Translations under genes and position numbers: made by a program
Notes under the pieces: generated by a model
What the model saw: only the letters and a program-made list of their open reading frames with translations
The model's database searches: none
Told to the model about the DNA's origin: nothing
Part shown: positions 13,128 to 19,245 of the stretch, in pieces
Position numbering within the stretch: position 1 is the stretch's first letter
Layout of the letters: every line of letters starts with the position of its first letter
Origin: JALOAT01 sp041677345
GTDB lineage: Bacteria; Pseudomonadota; Gammaproteobacteria; Thiohalomonadales; Thiohalomonadaceae
Direction of reading: 5' to 3'
NCBI GenBank assembly: GCA_041677345.1
Contig: JBAYQE010000047.1
Location: forward strand, 1-19,245
DNA: 19,245 nucleotides

Positions 13128-13312
13128 CAACGCGGAGAACGCGGAGAAAAACATCCACGAATGAACGTCACATGGCTTCGTGTAGACCACGCCCCCGCTC
13201 AAGGTCACGTGGCAAAAACGTGATGGTTCAACGCGCCGCAGACACGCGAGGCCCCCTCATCTTTCAACTCTCCGCGTCCTCCGCGTCCTCCGCGCCTCCG
13301 CGCCCTCCGCGT
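13128..13312. repeat. Inverted-repeat element, ACGCGGAGG-type, with unequal arms
   Basis: The left arm (13128-13149) has two units (ACGCGGAGA twice). The right arm (13269-13312) read in reverse has five units (ACGCGGAGG, GCGCGGAGG, CGCGGAGG, ACGCGGAGG, ACGCGGAGA). The inequality shows that units are gained or lost independently in each arm. It starts 6 nt after the cysteine-rich gene and ends 20 nt before the ZIP stop codon, filling the convergent gap. Confidence 0.85.
13204..13224. repeat. Solitary hairpin with the same stem as the REP pairs
   Basis: GTCACGT (13204-13210), loop GGCAAAA, ACGTGAT (13218-13224). The stem is the one found in the REP pairs at 1617-1836 apart from the last base. 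GTAG is absent (the preceding bases are CAAG). It lies in the loop of the larger element and may be a decayed REP. Confidence 0.4.
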
Positions 13313-13331
13313 CATCCCATGCAGATTTCAA

Positions 13332-14123
13332 TCACTGCGCCAGCACCACATCCAGGAACATCATCACCACGAAGCCGACCATGACGCTCCCGGTGGCTTC
13401 CTTCTGAAATCCCTTGCGGTGGGTTTCCGGGATGATCTCGTCGCTGATGACGTAGATCATCGCACCCGCGGCGAGCGCCAGCATCCATGGCAGCATGCCC
13501 GCAGCGAGGGTGACGATGCCCGCCCCCAGGACCGCCCCGACGGGCTCCACCAGGCCGGTCAACAAGGCTACTGTGAAGGCCTGCCAGCGCCGATAACCCT
13601 CCGCCGCCAACGCCAGCGCCACCACCAGGCCCTCGGGCATGTTTTGCAGCGCGATACCGATGGTGAGCGCCAGACCGTTGCTCATGTTGCCGCTGCCGAA
13701 CCCTACCCCGACGGAGAGGCCTTCGGGAAAGTTGTGGATAGTGATGGCAATGACGAACAGCCAGATGCGCCGCAGCTTGTGTGGGTCTGCGCCTTCCGGA
13801 CCGGCGATGAAGTGTTCGTGCGGCAGCCAGTGGTCGGCCCCGAAAAAGAGCAGTCCGCCCGAGAGAAAACCCGTGACCACCACCGTGGCCGCGAGGGCGG
13901 CACTGTCGAAGCGCAGTGTGCCTTCGGCGAGCGCGGGATTGAGCAGAGAAAAGAATGACGCCGCCAGCATCACGCCCGCCCCGAAGCCGAGCATCATGTC
14001 CTGGGTGCGTGCGTCGACGGTGCGCAGCGCGAACAGGGGCAATGCGCCGACGCCGGTCGCCAGCCCCGCGGCCAGGCTCGCCAGAACTCCCGTAAGGAAT
14101 GGGGAAAACATCATTTCTTCCAT
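13332..14123 (-). CDS. ZIP-family divalent metal transporter (GufA-like)
   Basis: The 263-residue inner-membrane protein has about eight hydrophobic segments and the ZIP transport-site motifs: IHNFPEGLSVGVGFG with H130, N131 and E134, and LQNMPEGLVVAL with N161 and E164. This pair of motifs fits GufA/ZupT-like ZIPs that import zinc and other divalent metals. A short histidine-bearing loop (DHWLPHEHF) may sample metal. E229 in ISDEIIPETHRKG is the usual late-segment conserved site. GAGGAAGATC before ATG 14123 fixes the start over other nearby methionines and over the longer frame from 14159. It is divergent from the BON gene. No metal-regulator site is recognisable, so the metal is unassigned. 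Confidence 0.93.
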   Translation of the reverse strand: MEEMMFSPFLTGVLASLAAGLATGVGALPLFALRTVDARTQDMMLGFGAGVMLAASFFSLLNPALAEGTLRFDSAALAATVVVTGFLSGGLLFFGADHWLPHEHFIAGPEGADPHKLRRIWLFVIAITIHNFPEGLSVGVGFGSGNMSNGLALTIGIALQNMPEGLVVALALAAEGYRRWQAFTVALLTGLVEPVGAVLGAGIVTLAAGMLPWMLALAAGAMIYVISDEIIPETHRKGFQKEATGSVMVGFVVMMFLDVVLAQ

Positions 14124-14168
14124 GATCTTCCTCAACTGACCGCTGCGGGCGTTGCGCACCGCGGGACC

Positions 14169-14197
14169 TTTACTAGTTTTTCATTGATTTCGATTAT
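14169..14197 (+). promoter_or_regulatory. Possible sigma-70 promoter for the BON-domain gene
   Basis: TTTACT (14169-14174) and GATTAT (14192-14197) are separated by 17 nt, each with four of six consensus matches, in an AT-rich patch that stands out from the surrounding GC-rich DNA. Transcription would start about 20 nt before ATG 14222. The same patch could also serve the divergent ZIP gene. Confidence 0.4.
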
Positions 14198-14221
14198 CGC
14201 CTCCCGCTGAAGGATCAGCAC

Positions 14222-15751
14222 ATGGATCATCTCACCCGCATCTGGCTGCGATTTGCACCCGGTGTGTTAACGACAGGCGAAGGCACGGCCGTGTTGGCGG
14301 CGATGCTCGCTTTCGTGTGGCTGACCGCTATTGCGGCGCCGACCTCGCCCATCTCCCCCGAGGCACTCAGCCGCGCCGTGGAGCGGGAACTGCGCGCCGA
14401 CCCCGTGTTGCGGGAGACCGACCTGTACGCCATCAGCCGCGCCGGCGAGGTGACCTTGGGCGGCACCGTGGATCGCCTGCTGTGGCAGCGCCGCGCAGAA
14501 CGCGTGGCCGAGACGGTGCGCGGCGTGCGTGCGGTGGTGAACCGCATCGCCATCCGTTCCCCGAGCCATGTACCGGATCACGAGCTCAATGAACGCGTAC
14601 AACGCCTGCTGACGTCCACACCGGTGCTGCGCAGTGCCGGTATCGAGGCTGAGACCCAGACTGGCGAGGTGCGGCTCACCGGCGAAGTAGGCTCTTTCGC
14701 AATGCGTGAAGCGGCCGATGACCTGGTGGCCAGCGTCGTTGGTGTGCGCCAGGTAAGAAACGAGCTCACCCTAGCGCCCGGGCGCGTCCTCACCGGCACC
14801 ACACTGGCGGAGGCGGTACGCCGCACCTTCGCCTTCGACGCCCTGCTGGCACACGATCGCATCGAGGTGGCCATCGACGGCAGCAAGGTACAACTGAGCG
14901 GAGAAGTACGTAGTGCTGCCGAGCGCCGGCGTGCACGTCTGCGGGCAGGGGATGCCGGTGCCGCCGAGGTGGATATCTCCCGCCTTGCGGTCACCCACCA
15001 CCAAGGCTGGAGCTCCGGGGACGCACCGCCCGACGAAGCCATCGCCCAGGCCGTGAACGAGGCGTTCGCTGCCGACCCCCGCTTGCAGGCCTACACGCTC
15101 GCCGTGAAGGTGAAGGAGGGCCGAGTGAACCTCGACGGGACCCTGCCCACACTGCTCGATCGGCGCCTCGCAGCACGCATCGCCCAGCAGGTGCGTGGTG
15201 TGCGTCAGGTGCATGAGACCATTGCGCTCCCGCCGGAGGTTACGCATCCGCGTGCGCTCGAAGGGCGCGCACGTGAGGTCCTGCGCACTGATCCGCTGAT
15301 AGGGGATCAATCCATCGTGGTGACCGTGAGTAAGCAAACCGCCGTGCTCACCGGCACGGTGGCGATGCCCTGGCAACGCCAGCACGCCGAGGCAGTGGTC
15401 GCCGCAGTGGAAGGGATCGGCGCAGTCCACAACCAATTGCGCAGCATGCAACGGGTACCCTACTACGGCGACAAGCCTTACGTGGGCGTACCCCATTTCA
15501 TGCTCGGGGACAGGCGGGCCGCACCCGGGCAGGCGCCGCCGGAGGATGCCGTCCTCGCCGAGGCGGTGCGCGCACAGTTGCAATGGAGCGCCTTCCTCGA
15601 CGCCACCGATGTGCGTGTGTCGGTGAACCGCGGCGTGGCCACACTCACCGGCAACGTGCGCACGCCCTTCCAGGCACTGATGGCCACACAGGAAGCCCAC
15701 GAGGGCGGTGCGCGCCAGGTGAAGAACCTGCTCTCGATCAGGAAGCGTTAA
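14222..15751 (+). CDS. Envelope protein with about six BON domains
   Basis: The 509-residue protein has an N-terminal hydrophobic segment (AVLAAMLAFVWLTAIAA, about 23-39), a signal peptide or anchor that puts the rest in the periplasm. BON repeats follow at roughly 45-115, 118-185, 190-260, 268-338, 343-413 and 443-507. Each has the pattern of a helix ending in a short D/AxxL motif, a strand pair such as GEVTLGGTV, GEVRLTGEV, GRVNLDGTL or GVATLTGNV, and a VxGVRxVxN-type end. BON domains are thought to bind membranes or surfaces; E. coli OsmY has two. Six in a row is a large number. The third is less regular near its end. GAAGGA before ATG 14222 supports the start. A loop with YYGDKPYVGVPHF separates repeats five and six. 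Confidence 0.88.
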   Translation: MDHLTRIWLRFAPGVLTTGEGTAVLAAMLAFVWLTAIAAPTSPISPEALSRAVERELRADPVLRETDLYAISRAGEVTLGGTVDRLLWQRRAERVAETVRGVRAVVNRIAIRSPSHVPDHELNERVQRLLTSTPVLRSAGIEAETQTGEVRLTGEVGSFAMREAADDLVASVVGVRQVRNELTLAPGRVLTGTTLAEAVRRTFAFDALLAHDRIEVAIDGSKVQLSGEVRSAAERRRARLRAGDAGAAEVDISRLAVTHHQGWSSGDAPPDEAIAQAVNEAFAADPRLQAYTLAVKVKEGRVNLDGTLPTLLDRRLAARIAQQVRGVRQVHETIALPPEVTHPRALEGRAREVLRTDPLIGDQSIVVTVSKQTAVLTGTVAMPWQRQHAEAVVAAVEGIGAVHNQLRSMQRVPYYGDKPYVGVPHFMLGDRRAAPGQAPPEDAVLAEAVRAQLQWSAFLDATDVRVSVNRGVATLTGNVRTPFQALMATQEAHEGGARQVKNLLSIRKR

Positions 15752-15792
15752 GTCCGCAACGAGCCATGGGGATGCCCGCTTTCACGACCGCG

Positions 15793-16290
15793 TCAGCGCA
15801 TCAGTCCAGCGGCCCACAGCCGCAACCGCAAGCCTGGGCCCGTGGTGTAACCCACCTCGCGGAATCGGATACCGCCGGTGCCATCGAGAATGAAGGTTGT
15901 GGGCACCGCGCGCACACCGTAGCGCGCCGCGAGCAGGCCGTCCGGGTCATTGATCACCGGAAAGGCCAGGCCGTTTTCGCGCATGTGCGCAGCAACGGCA
16001 TCCGCACTGCCCGACTGCATGGCCACCGTGAGCACTGGATGGTCGTCGGCCACGGCGGCAATGGCATCGTCCTCCAGGGTGCAAACCGGGCACCATGTGG
16101 CCCAGAAGTGCACCAGCACGGGATGGCCGCGCAATGTTGCAAGATCCAGCGCTTCACCCGCGAGACCGACACCGGAAAGCGGCGGTGCCGTCCCGCTCGC
16201 CAGATCCCGCACCTGCCAAAAGCCCACGGCCAGCACCAACCCGAGCAGCGCCAACGCCTGCCATAACAGACGCGGCCATTTGCGTGCCAT
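15793..16290 (-). CDS. TlpA/DsbE-like membrane-anchored thiol-disulfide oxidoreductase
   Basis: The 165-residue protein has one N-terminal membrane segment (ALALLGLVLAVGFWQV) and a periplasmic thioredoxin fold. The active site is HFWATWCPVCTLE with C67 and C70; the cis-proline is P130 in YGVRAVPTTFILD. The layout fits the TlpA/ResA/DsbE/ScsD group that reduces or exchanges disulfides in exported proteins such as apocytochromes or copper-related proteins. No cytochrome-biogenesis or scs genes adjoin it, so the substrate is open. GTG at 16293 lies directly before ATG 16290; I prefer ATG. The Shine-Dalgarno is poorly spaced. It is convergent with the BON gene and downstream of the KaiC-like gene. 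Confidence 0.88.
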   Translation of the reverse strand: MARKWPRLLWQALALLGLVLAVGFWQVRDLASGTAPPLSGVGLAGEALDLATLRGHPVLVHFWATWCPVCTLEDDAIAAVADDHPVLTVAMQSGSADAVAAHMRENGLAFPVINDPDGLLAARYGVRAVPTTFILDGTGGIRFREVGYTTGPGLRLRLWAAGLMR

Positions 16291-16401
16291 CACGTATGTG
16301 GTTTTCCTCGTTGCCCTCCGGGTATGCTAACCCAAAGCGCCTCCAAAATGGCGCGATGCCCTGCTCGCAGGCACCTGAGCCGCACACGTGCACAAGCGCC
16401 T

Positions 16402-17109
16402 TCAGGCCACTTCGCTTGCGTATCCACCCGCCGCGACGTAACCGCGCCCCTCCAGGAGACTCAGCCGCACCGATGCAGGGAGCGCACCCTTGAGCGAACG
16501 GAGCGCAACATCGCTGTTCCCGGGCACGGGCTTCATCTCGTAGGCCCCTGCGAACAGGCGTGCGCCCATCGTACGCAAGCGCGCTTGCCCCGCGCTGTCG
16601 TCCGGCACATACACACCGAGTGCGGTGGCACCGAGCTTGCCGGCGCTGGAAGCAAAACGCCCCACCGAATCCCTCGCGAGGGCATCGGTCTCCAGGTTGA
16701 ACATCACCTCGGGGGTGAGAAAGCCGATGCGCTCCACCGGGCCGGTGAGGCGACGCAATTCGTTGAACAGGGCACCATAGTCAGCGCCTCCGCCGAGGGC
16801 ACGGCTGAGCGTGGGGCGGTAGTACACGTACGAGAGGCGATCGTCGTCCATGGCCTCGCAAAAATCGAAACCGTAATTGGCGAACTGCAGCAACCGCCAT
16901 TGTGCCTCGTCGAAGGCGACCACCGCCACGCGTGCACCACGTTTTAGAGCGTGATCGAGGAAATGCGCCAGTGCTACGTCAGCGGCCGTGGCATCGGGCG
17001 CCTCCAGGAGATTGAAACCTCCCGACACAAGCCCCGGGAGCACCTCATCGACGGGACGTATGCCCAAAGGCGTGAACACATGAGCACCATCATTCTGGAC
17101 CCCAGCCAT
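16402..17109 (-). CDS. KaiC/RecA-like protein lacking a P-loop (predicted non-ATPase)
   Basis: The 235-residue protein looks like one KaiC-type RecA fold. PLGIRPVDEVLPGLVSGG matches the KaiC opening (GIPGLDExLGGGLPxG). ADVALAHFLDHALKRGARVA then AVVAFDEAQW matches the helix and second strand, ANYGFDF the next helix, and YEMKPVPGN with LRSLKGA the late strands. The Walker A position reads LLEAPDATAADVAL, with no GK[ST], and no clear Walker B acidic strand follows. ATP hydrolysis is therefore unlikely; it may be a structural or regulatory relative. A strong GAGGAGGTG Shine-Dalgarno before ATG 17109 argues for an expressed gene rather than a relic. There is no signal peptide. It lies between the Na/Pi transporter and TlpA-like genes on the same strand. 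Confidence 0.7.
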   Translation of the reverse strand: MAGVQNDGAHVFTPLGIRPVDEVLPGLVSGGFNLLEAPDATAADVALAHFLDHALKRGARVAVVAFDEAQWRLLQFANYGFDFCEAMDDDRLSYVYYRPTLSRALGGGADYGALFNELRRLTGPVERIGFLTPEVMFNLETDALARDSVGRFASSAGKLGATALGVYVPDDSAGQARLRTMGARLFAGAYEMKPVPGNSDVALRSLKGALPASVRLSLLEGRGYVAAGGYASEVA

Positions 17110-17206
17110 TGGGACGCACCTCCTCGTGGAACAGGGTAAGCGTAGTTACCATTTCCGTGAGAACAAGAAGCAGCAATCATGAGGTCGTATGGCAGGGCAC
17201 GCCCCG

Positions 17207-18841
17207 TCAGACGGCGGCGGGGATCCGGAAGCGGTCGGCGAGACGCAACAGGCCAGCGAGATACGGCGCCGATTTCACGATTTGCTCGACGAGCCGGCGC
17301 GTCATACTGAGGACGTCCAATTCGGCCACCATGCCGCGCACCGGCAGTCGACCGGCCGCGCCTGCGCGCAGCAGTGCCGCTTTCAAGGCCTGGTATTCCG
17401 CTTCCATCTCACCCAGCGCAGTTGCCGCGACGGTCTCGTCATAGTCCGGTGCCGCCGGATCGGCGAGGTCAACCAGGTGCACGCAGAGGACGCGGAAACC
17501 GGTGAGCTGGGCGGCCAGTGCCGCATCCTGCATCGGCGGGAGCTGCGGGCGCTGGACAGAGATCTTGAGGGACAGCTCAGCGATGTTGGTGTAGTACCGG
17601 GCCACGCGCAGTGCATTGGGCAGGGACTCAACCACCTCGGGCGGCTGATTGCCCGCCACCACCTTTGCCCCGAAAGCCCCAATGGCCTCCACCAACCCAT
17701 CGATGGTGGTCTTGTCGGCCTCCAACCCGGCGACAGGCGCGGTTTCCGCGCTGAGTACCCCGCGCGCCATCACGCGCGCCATGGCGCCGGTGCGGGCCAG
17801 TTCGAGGGCTAGGGCGTCCACCGCCAGGGCTGGGGTAGCCACGACGTTCTGGTCAAGATGGCGCGGCCGGGCTGCGTCGGCCTCGGCCGCAAGGAAACGG
17901 TTTTCCAAAGCCTTGACCAGACGCGGTGTGAACGGCCACAGGATGAGCACACCAAGCACATTGAATACGGAATGGAACAGCGCCAGTTCCGTGGGTGCGC
18001 CGCCGCCGGCAAGTCCGGTCACACGTGCCGACATGTCCACAGCGGTGAGGAGCAGCGGGAACAGGAGCAGGGCTACGATAGCGGTGATCACGTTGAACGC
18101 GACGTGAATGGCCGCGGCGCGCTTGGCATTGGGGGTGGCACCGATGGCGGCCAGCACGGCCGTTGAGGTGGTGCCCACGTTGGCACCGATCACCGCAGCG
18201 GCGGCATTGGCGAAGGGAAGCACGCCGCCGGCCGAGGCGGTGAGCACGATGGCGAGTGAGGCGCTGGAGGATTGCATCAGCACCGTGAGCATGAAGCCGA
18301 TGACGAAAAACCCGATCAGTGCCAGCGGCCCGCTGGCGGCGAACACACCCACGGGCAAATCCTGGCCGAGGGATTCGAAACTCTCGGAGAGGATACCTAT
18401 GCCCATGAAGAACACGCCGAAGCCCGCCAGCGCCTGTCCCAGCGCCGCACGGCGCCCCGTGGTGAGCGCAAAACCCATACCTACGCCCACCAATGGCAGG
18501 GCCAGGGCGGCCACCTCTATCTTGAACCCCACCACCGCCACCAGCCAGCCGATCATGGTCGAGCCGATGTTGGAGCCATAGATCACCGTCACCACCTGGC
18601 CGAGATTGACCAACCCGGCGTTGATGAAGCCGAGCACCGCCACCGTGACCGAGGTGGACGACTGCACCAGCGCGGTGATGAACACGCCCGATGCGAGGCC
18701 GCGCAATCGGGTGCGCGTGGCATTGGCGAGGATGCGGCGGAGCGTATCGCCGGCAGCCAGCTTGAGGCCGTCGGTGAGCAGCCGCATGCCCAGCAGGAAG
18801 AGCCCGGTCCCGCCGAGGAAGGTGCCGGCCGCCGTCAACAT
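17207..18841 (-). CDS. Na+/phosphate cotransporter family protein with PhoU-like C-terminus
   Basis: The 544-residue product has the inverted-repeat membrane core of the Na/Pi (NptA/PNaS) family: QSSTSVTVAVLGFI (60-73) with GSNIGST (89-95), and QSSSASLAIVLT (190-201) with GANVGTT (219-225). About eight or nine membrane segments run to about residue 320. The rest (about 340-544) is a soluble helical region like the PhoU domain of these transporters, possibly sensing phosphate status. ATG 18841 (MLTAAGTFLGG) fits family starts; an upstream ATG at 18874 in the same frame adds 11 polar residues and cannot be excluded. Neither start has a convincing Shine-Dalgarno. No pst or pho genes are near. 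Confidence 0.92.
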   Translation of the reverse strand: MLTAAGTFLGGTGLFLLGMRLLTDGLKLAAGDTLRRILANATRTRLRGLASGVFITALVQSSTSVTVAVLGFINAGLVNLGQVVTVIYGSNIGSTMIGWLVAVVGFKIEVAALALPLVGVGMGFALTTGRRAALGQALAGFGVFFMGIGILSESFESLGQDLPVGVFAASGPLALIGFFVIGFMLTVLMQSSSASLAIVLTASAGGVLPFANAAAAVIGANVGTTSTAVLAAIGATPNAKRAAAIHVAFNVITAIVALLLFPLLLTAVDMSARVTGLAGGGAPTELALFHSVFNVLGVLILWPFTPRLVKALENRFLAAEADAARPRHLDQNVVATPALAVDALALELARTGAMARVMARGVLSAETAPVAGLEADKTTIDGLVEAIGAFGAKVVAGNQPPEVVESLPNALRVARYYTNIAELSLKISVQRPQLPPMQDAALAAQLTGFRVLCVHLVDLADPAAPDYDETVAATALGEMEAEYQALKAALLRAGAAGRLPVRGMVAELDVLSMTRRLVEQIVKSAPYLAGLLRLADRFRIPAAV

Positions 18842-18883
18842 GGCTCGGTCCGATGCAGGGTAGGCCCGGCGCATGCCCGGCGC

Positions 18884-19150
18884 AGGGTCTCCGCAGGGCG
18901 AGGCCCCCGCAGCCGATGTATCCGGGCAGGCGCCATGGACCTGGCCCCGCGCCAGGGCTGAACGCGCGGAGATACGTATCCCTGGACGGCGCGGGACACC
19001 CCCAGGGTCAACAACACGCTATCGTTCACGTGCGGCAGGCGCTCCCGCGCGGCTGCGCGCCACCAGGCGCGCATGAAGAAACCGGGGAGAGGGCCACGTT
19101 ACCGTGCCCAGGTACAGGGGTTTGACGAGTGCGTACCATTCCGGAGTCAT
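18884..19150 (-). pseudogene. Probable SirB2-family remnant with two frameshifts
   Basis: No intact frame covers this region, but three consecutive pieces in different frames read like a small SirB2-type membrane protein. From ATG 19150: MTPEWYALVKPLYLGTVT. Then a one-base shift near 19096: GPLPGFFMRAWWRAAARER followed by LPHVNDSVLLTLGVSRAVQG and VQPW. Then another shift near 18925: GYIGCGGLALRR. SirB2 proteins share K-x-LH near the start, an R-x-LPHxxDTxLL core, a late W-x-xAK and a YIxLGxLALRR segment. The C-terminal part and the second membrane segment are poor. It lies directly upstream of the Na/Pi gene on the same strand. Sequencing indels are an alternative explanation. Nothing recognisable is seen in 19151-19245. 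Confidence 0.55.
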
Positions 19151-19245
19151 GGCGCGCAGCGTAAACGGGAGCCCATGGCAGCGGCAAGCGCACCCTTGCT
19201 GCGTGGAGGAATACAGAAAAGAACGGCCCAAACCCGGGACGCAGA

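Noticed and set aside
12341..13312. CRISPR array suggested by repeated CCTCCGCGT
   Set aside because: Units are 8-10 nt and directly adjacent, with no 25-40-nt repeats or spacers and no cas genes.
14771..15700. 309-codon minus-strand frame over the BON gene
   Set aside because: The sense strand shows repeated BON patterns; the antisense frame shows none.
17110..17206. Intrinsic terminator after the Na/Pi gene
   Set aside because: The GGGCACGCCCC stretch (about 17194-17205) gives only a tiny stem and no T-run follows on the minus strand.
19019..19231. 70-codon minus-strand frame as an independent small gene
   Set aside because: Its useful part (MTPEWYALVKPLYLGTVT) is better explained as the first piece of the frameshifted SirB2 remnant; the rest is shadow sequence.

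Overview
The window is 19.2 kb of GC-rich bacterial chromosome. The gene set (miaB, ppnP, Cu-Zn sodC, mazG, an RssA-type patatin, DUF2835, a NfeD/slipin pair, GufA-like ZIP, Na/Pi-NptA) points to a gammaproteobacterium, perhaps near the Chromatiales/Ectothiorhodospiraceae. That placement is inference from family content only. I see no rRNA, tRNA, phage, transposase or CRISPR array. I support 18 intact protein genes and one probable pseudogene.

Layout. (1) 0.2-5.0 kb: housekeeping and stress genes, miaB(-), ppnP(-), sodC(+), mazG(-), rssA-like(+), nearly every gap holding repeat DNA. (2) 5.0-8.8 kb: a minus-strand block with a 96-aa unknown, DUF2835, a PAS-PAS-PAS-GAF-HisKA_3 histidine kinase and a NarL/LuxR response regulator; the last three overlap by 4 and 14 bp and are probably co-translated. 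(3) 8.9-12.3 kb: plus-strand thioredoxin-HEAT protein, small lipoprotein, NfeD membrane serine protease and slipin. (4) 12.7-14.1 kb: a cysteine-rich unknown protein(+) and a ZIP metal transporter(-). (5) 14.2-15.8 kb: a protein with about six BON domains(+). (6) 15.8-19.2 kb: minus-strand TlpA-like thiol oxidoreductase, a KaiC-like protein without a P-loop, an Na/Pi cotransporter with a PhoU-like tail, and a frameshifted SirB2-family remnant.

The most unusual signal is in the intergenic DNA. At least six gaps carry inverted-repeat pairs whose arms are built from 8-10-nt near-tandem units. The units differ between sites (ACGCGGAGG, CCACGGAGG, ACGCAAAGG, ACACGGGG, TGAACGCRAA) but mostly follow a shared design: an outer AAC edge, a purine-rich arm first and a pyrimidine-rich arm second. 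Several arm pairs enclose a smaller palindrome. One region has two 78-bp copies of an inverted REP pair with the 5' GTAG signature of RAYT-type REPs; another has a GTAG hairpin with a different stem; a third has one element nested inside another. Some arms are flanked by A- or T-runs just upstream of miaB and sodC, so they may act in termination or attenuation. I could run no searches; family names rest on motif recognition and genome-wide statements remain untested.
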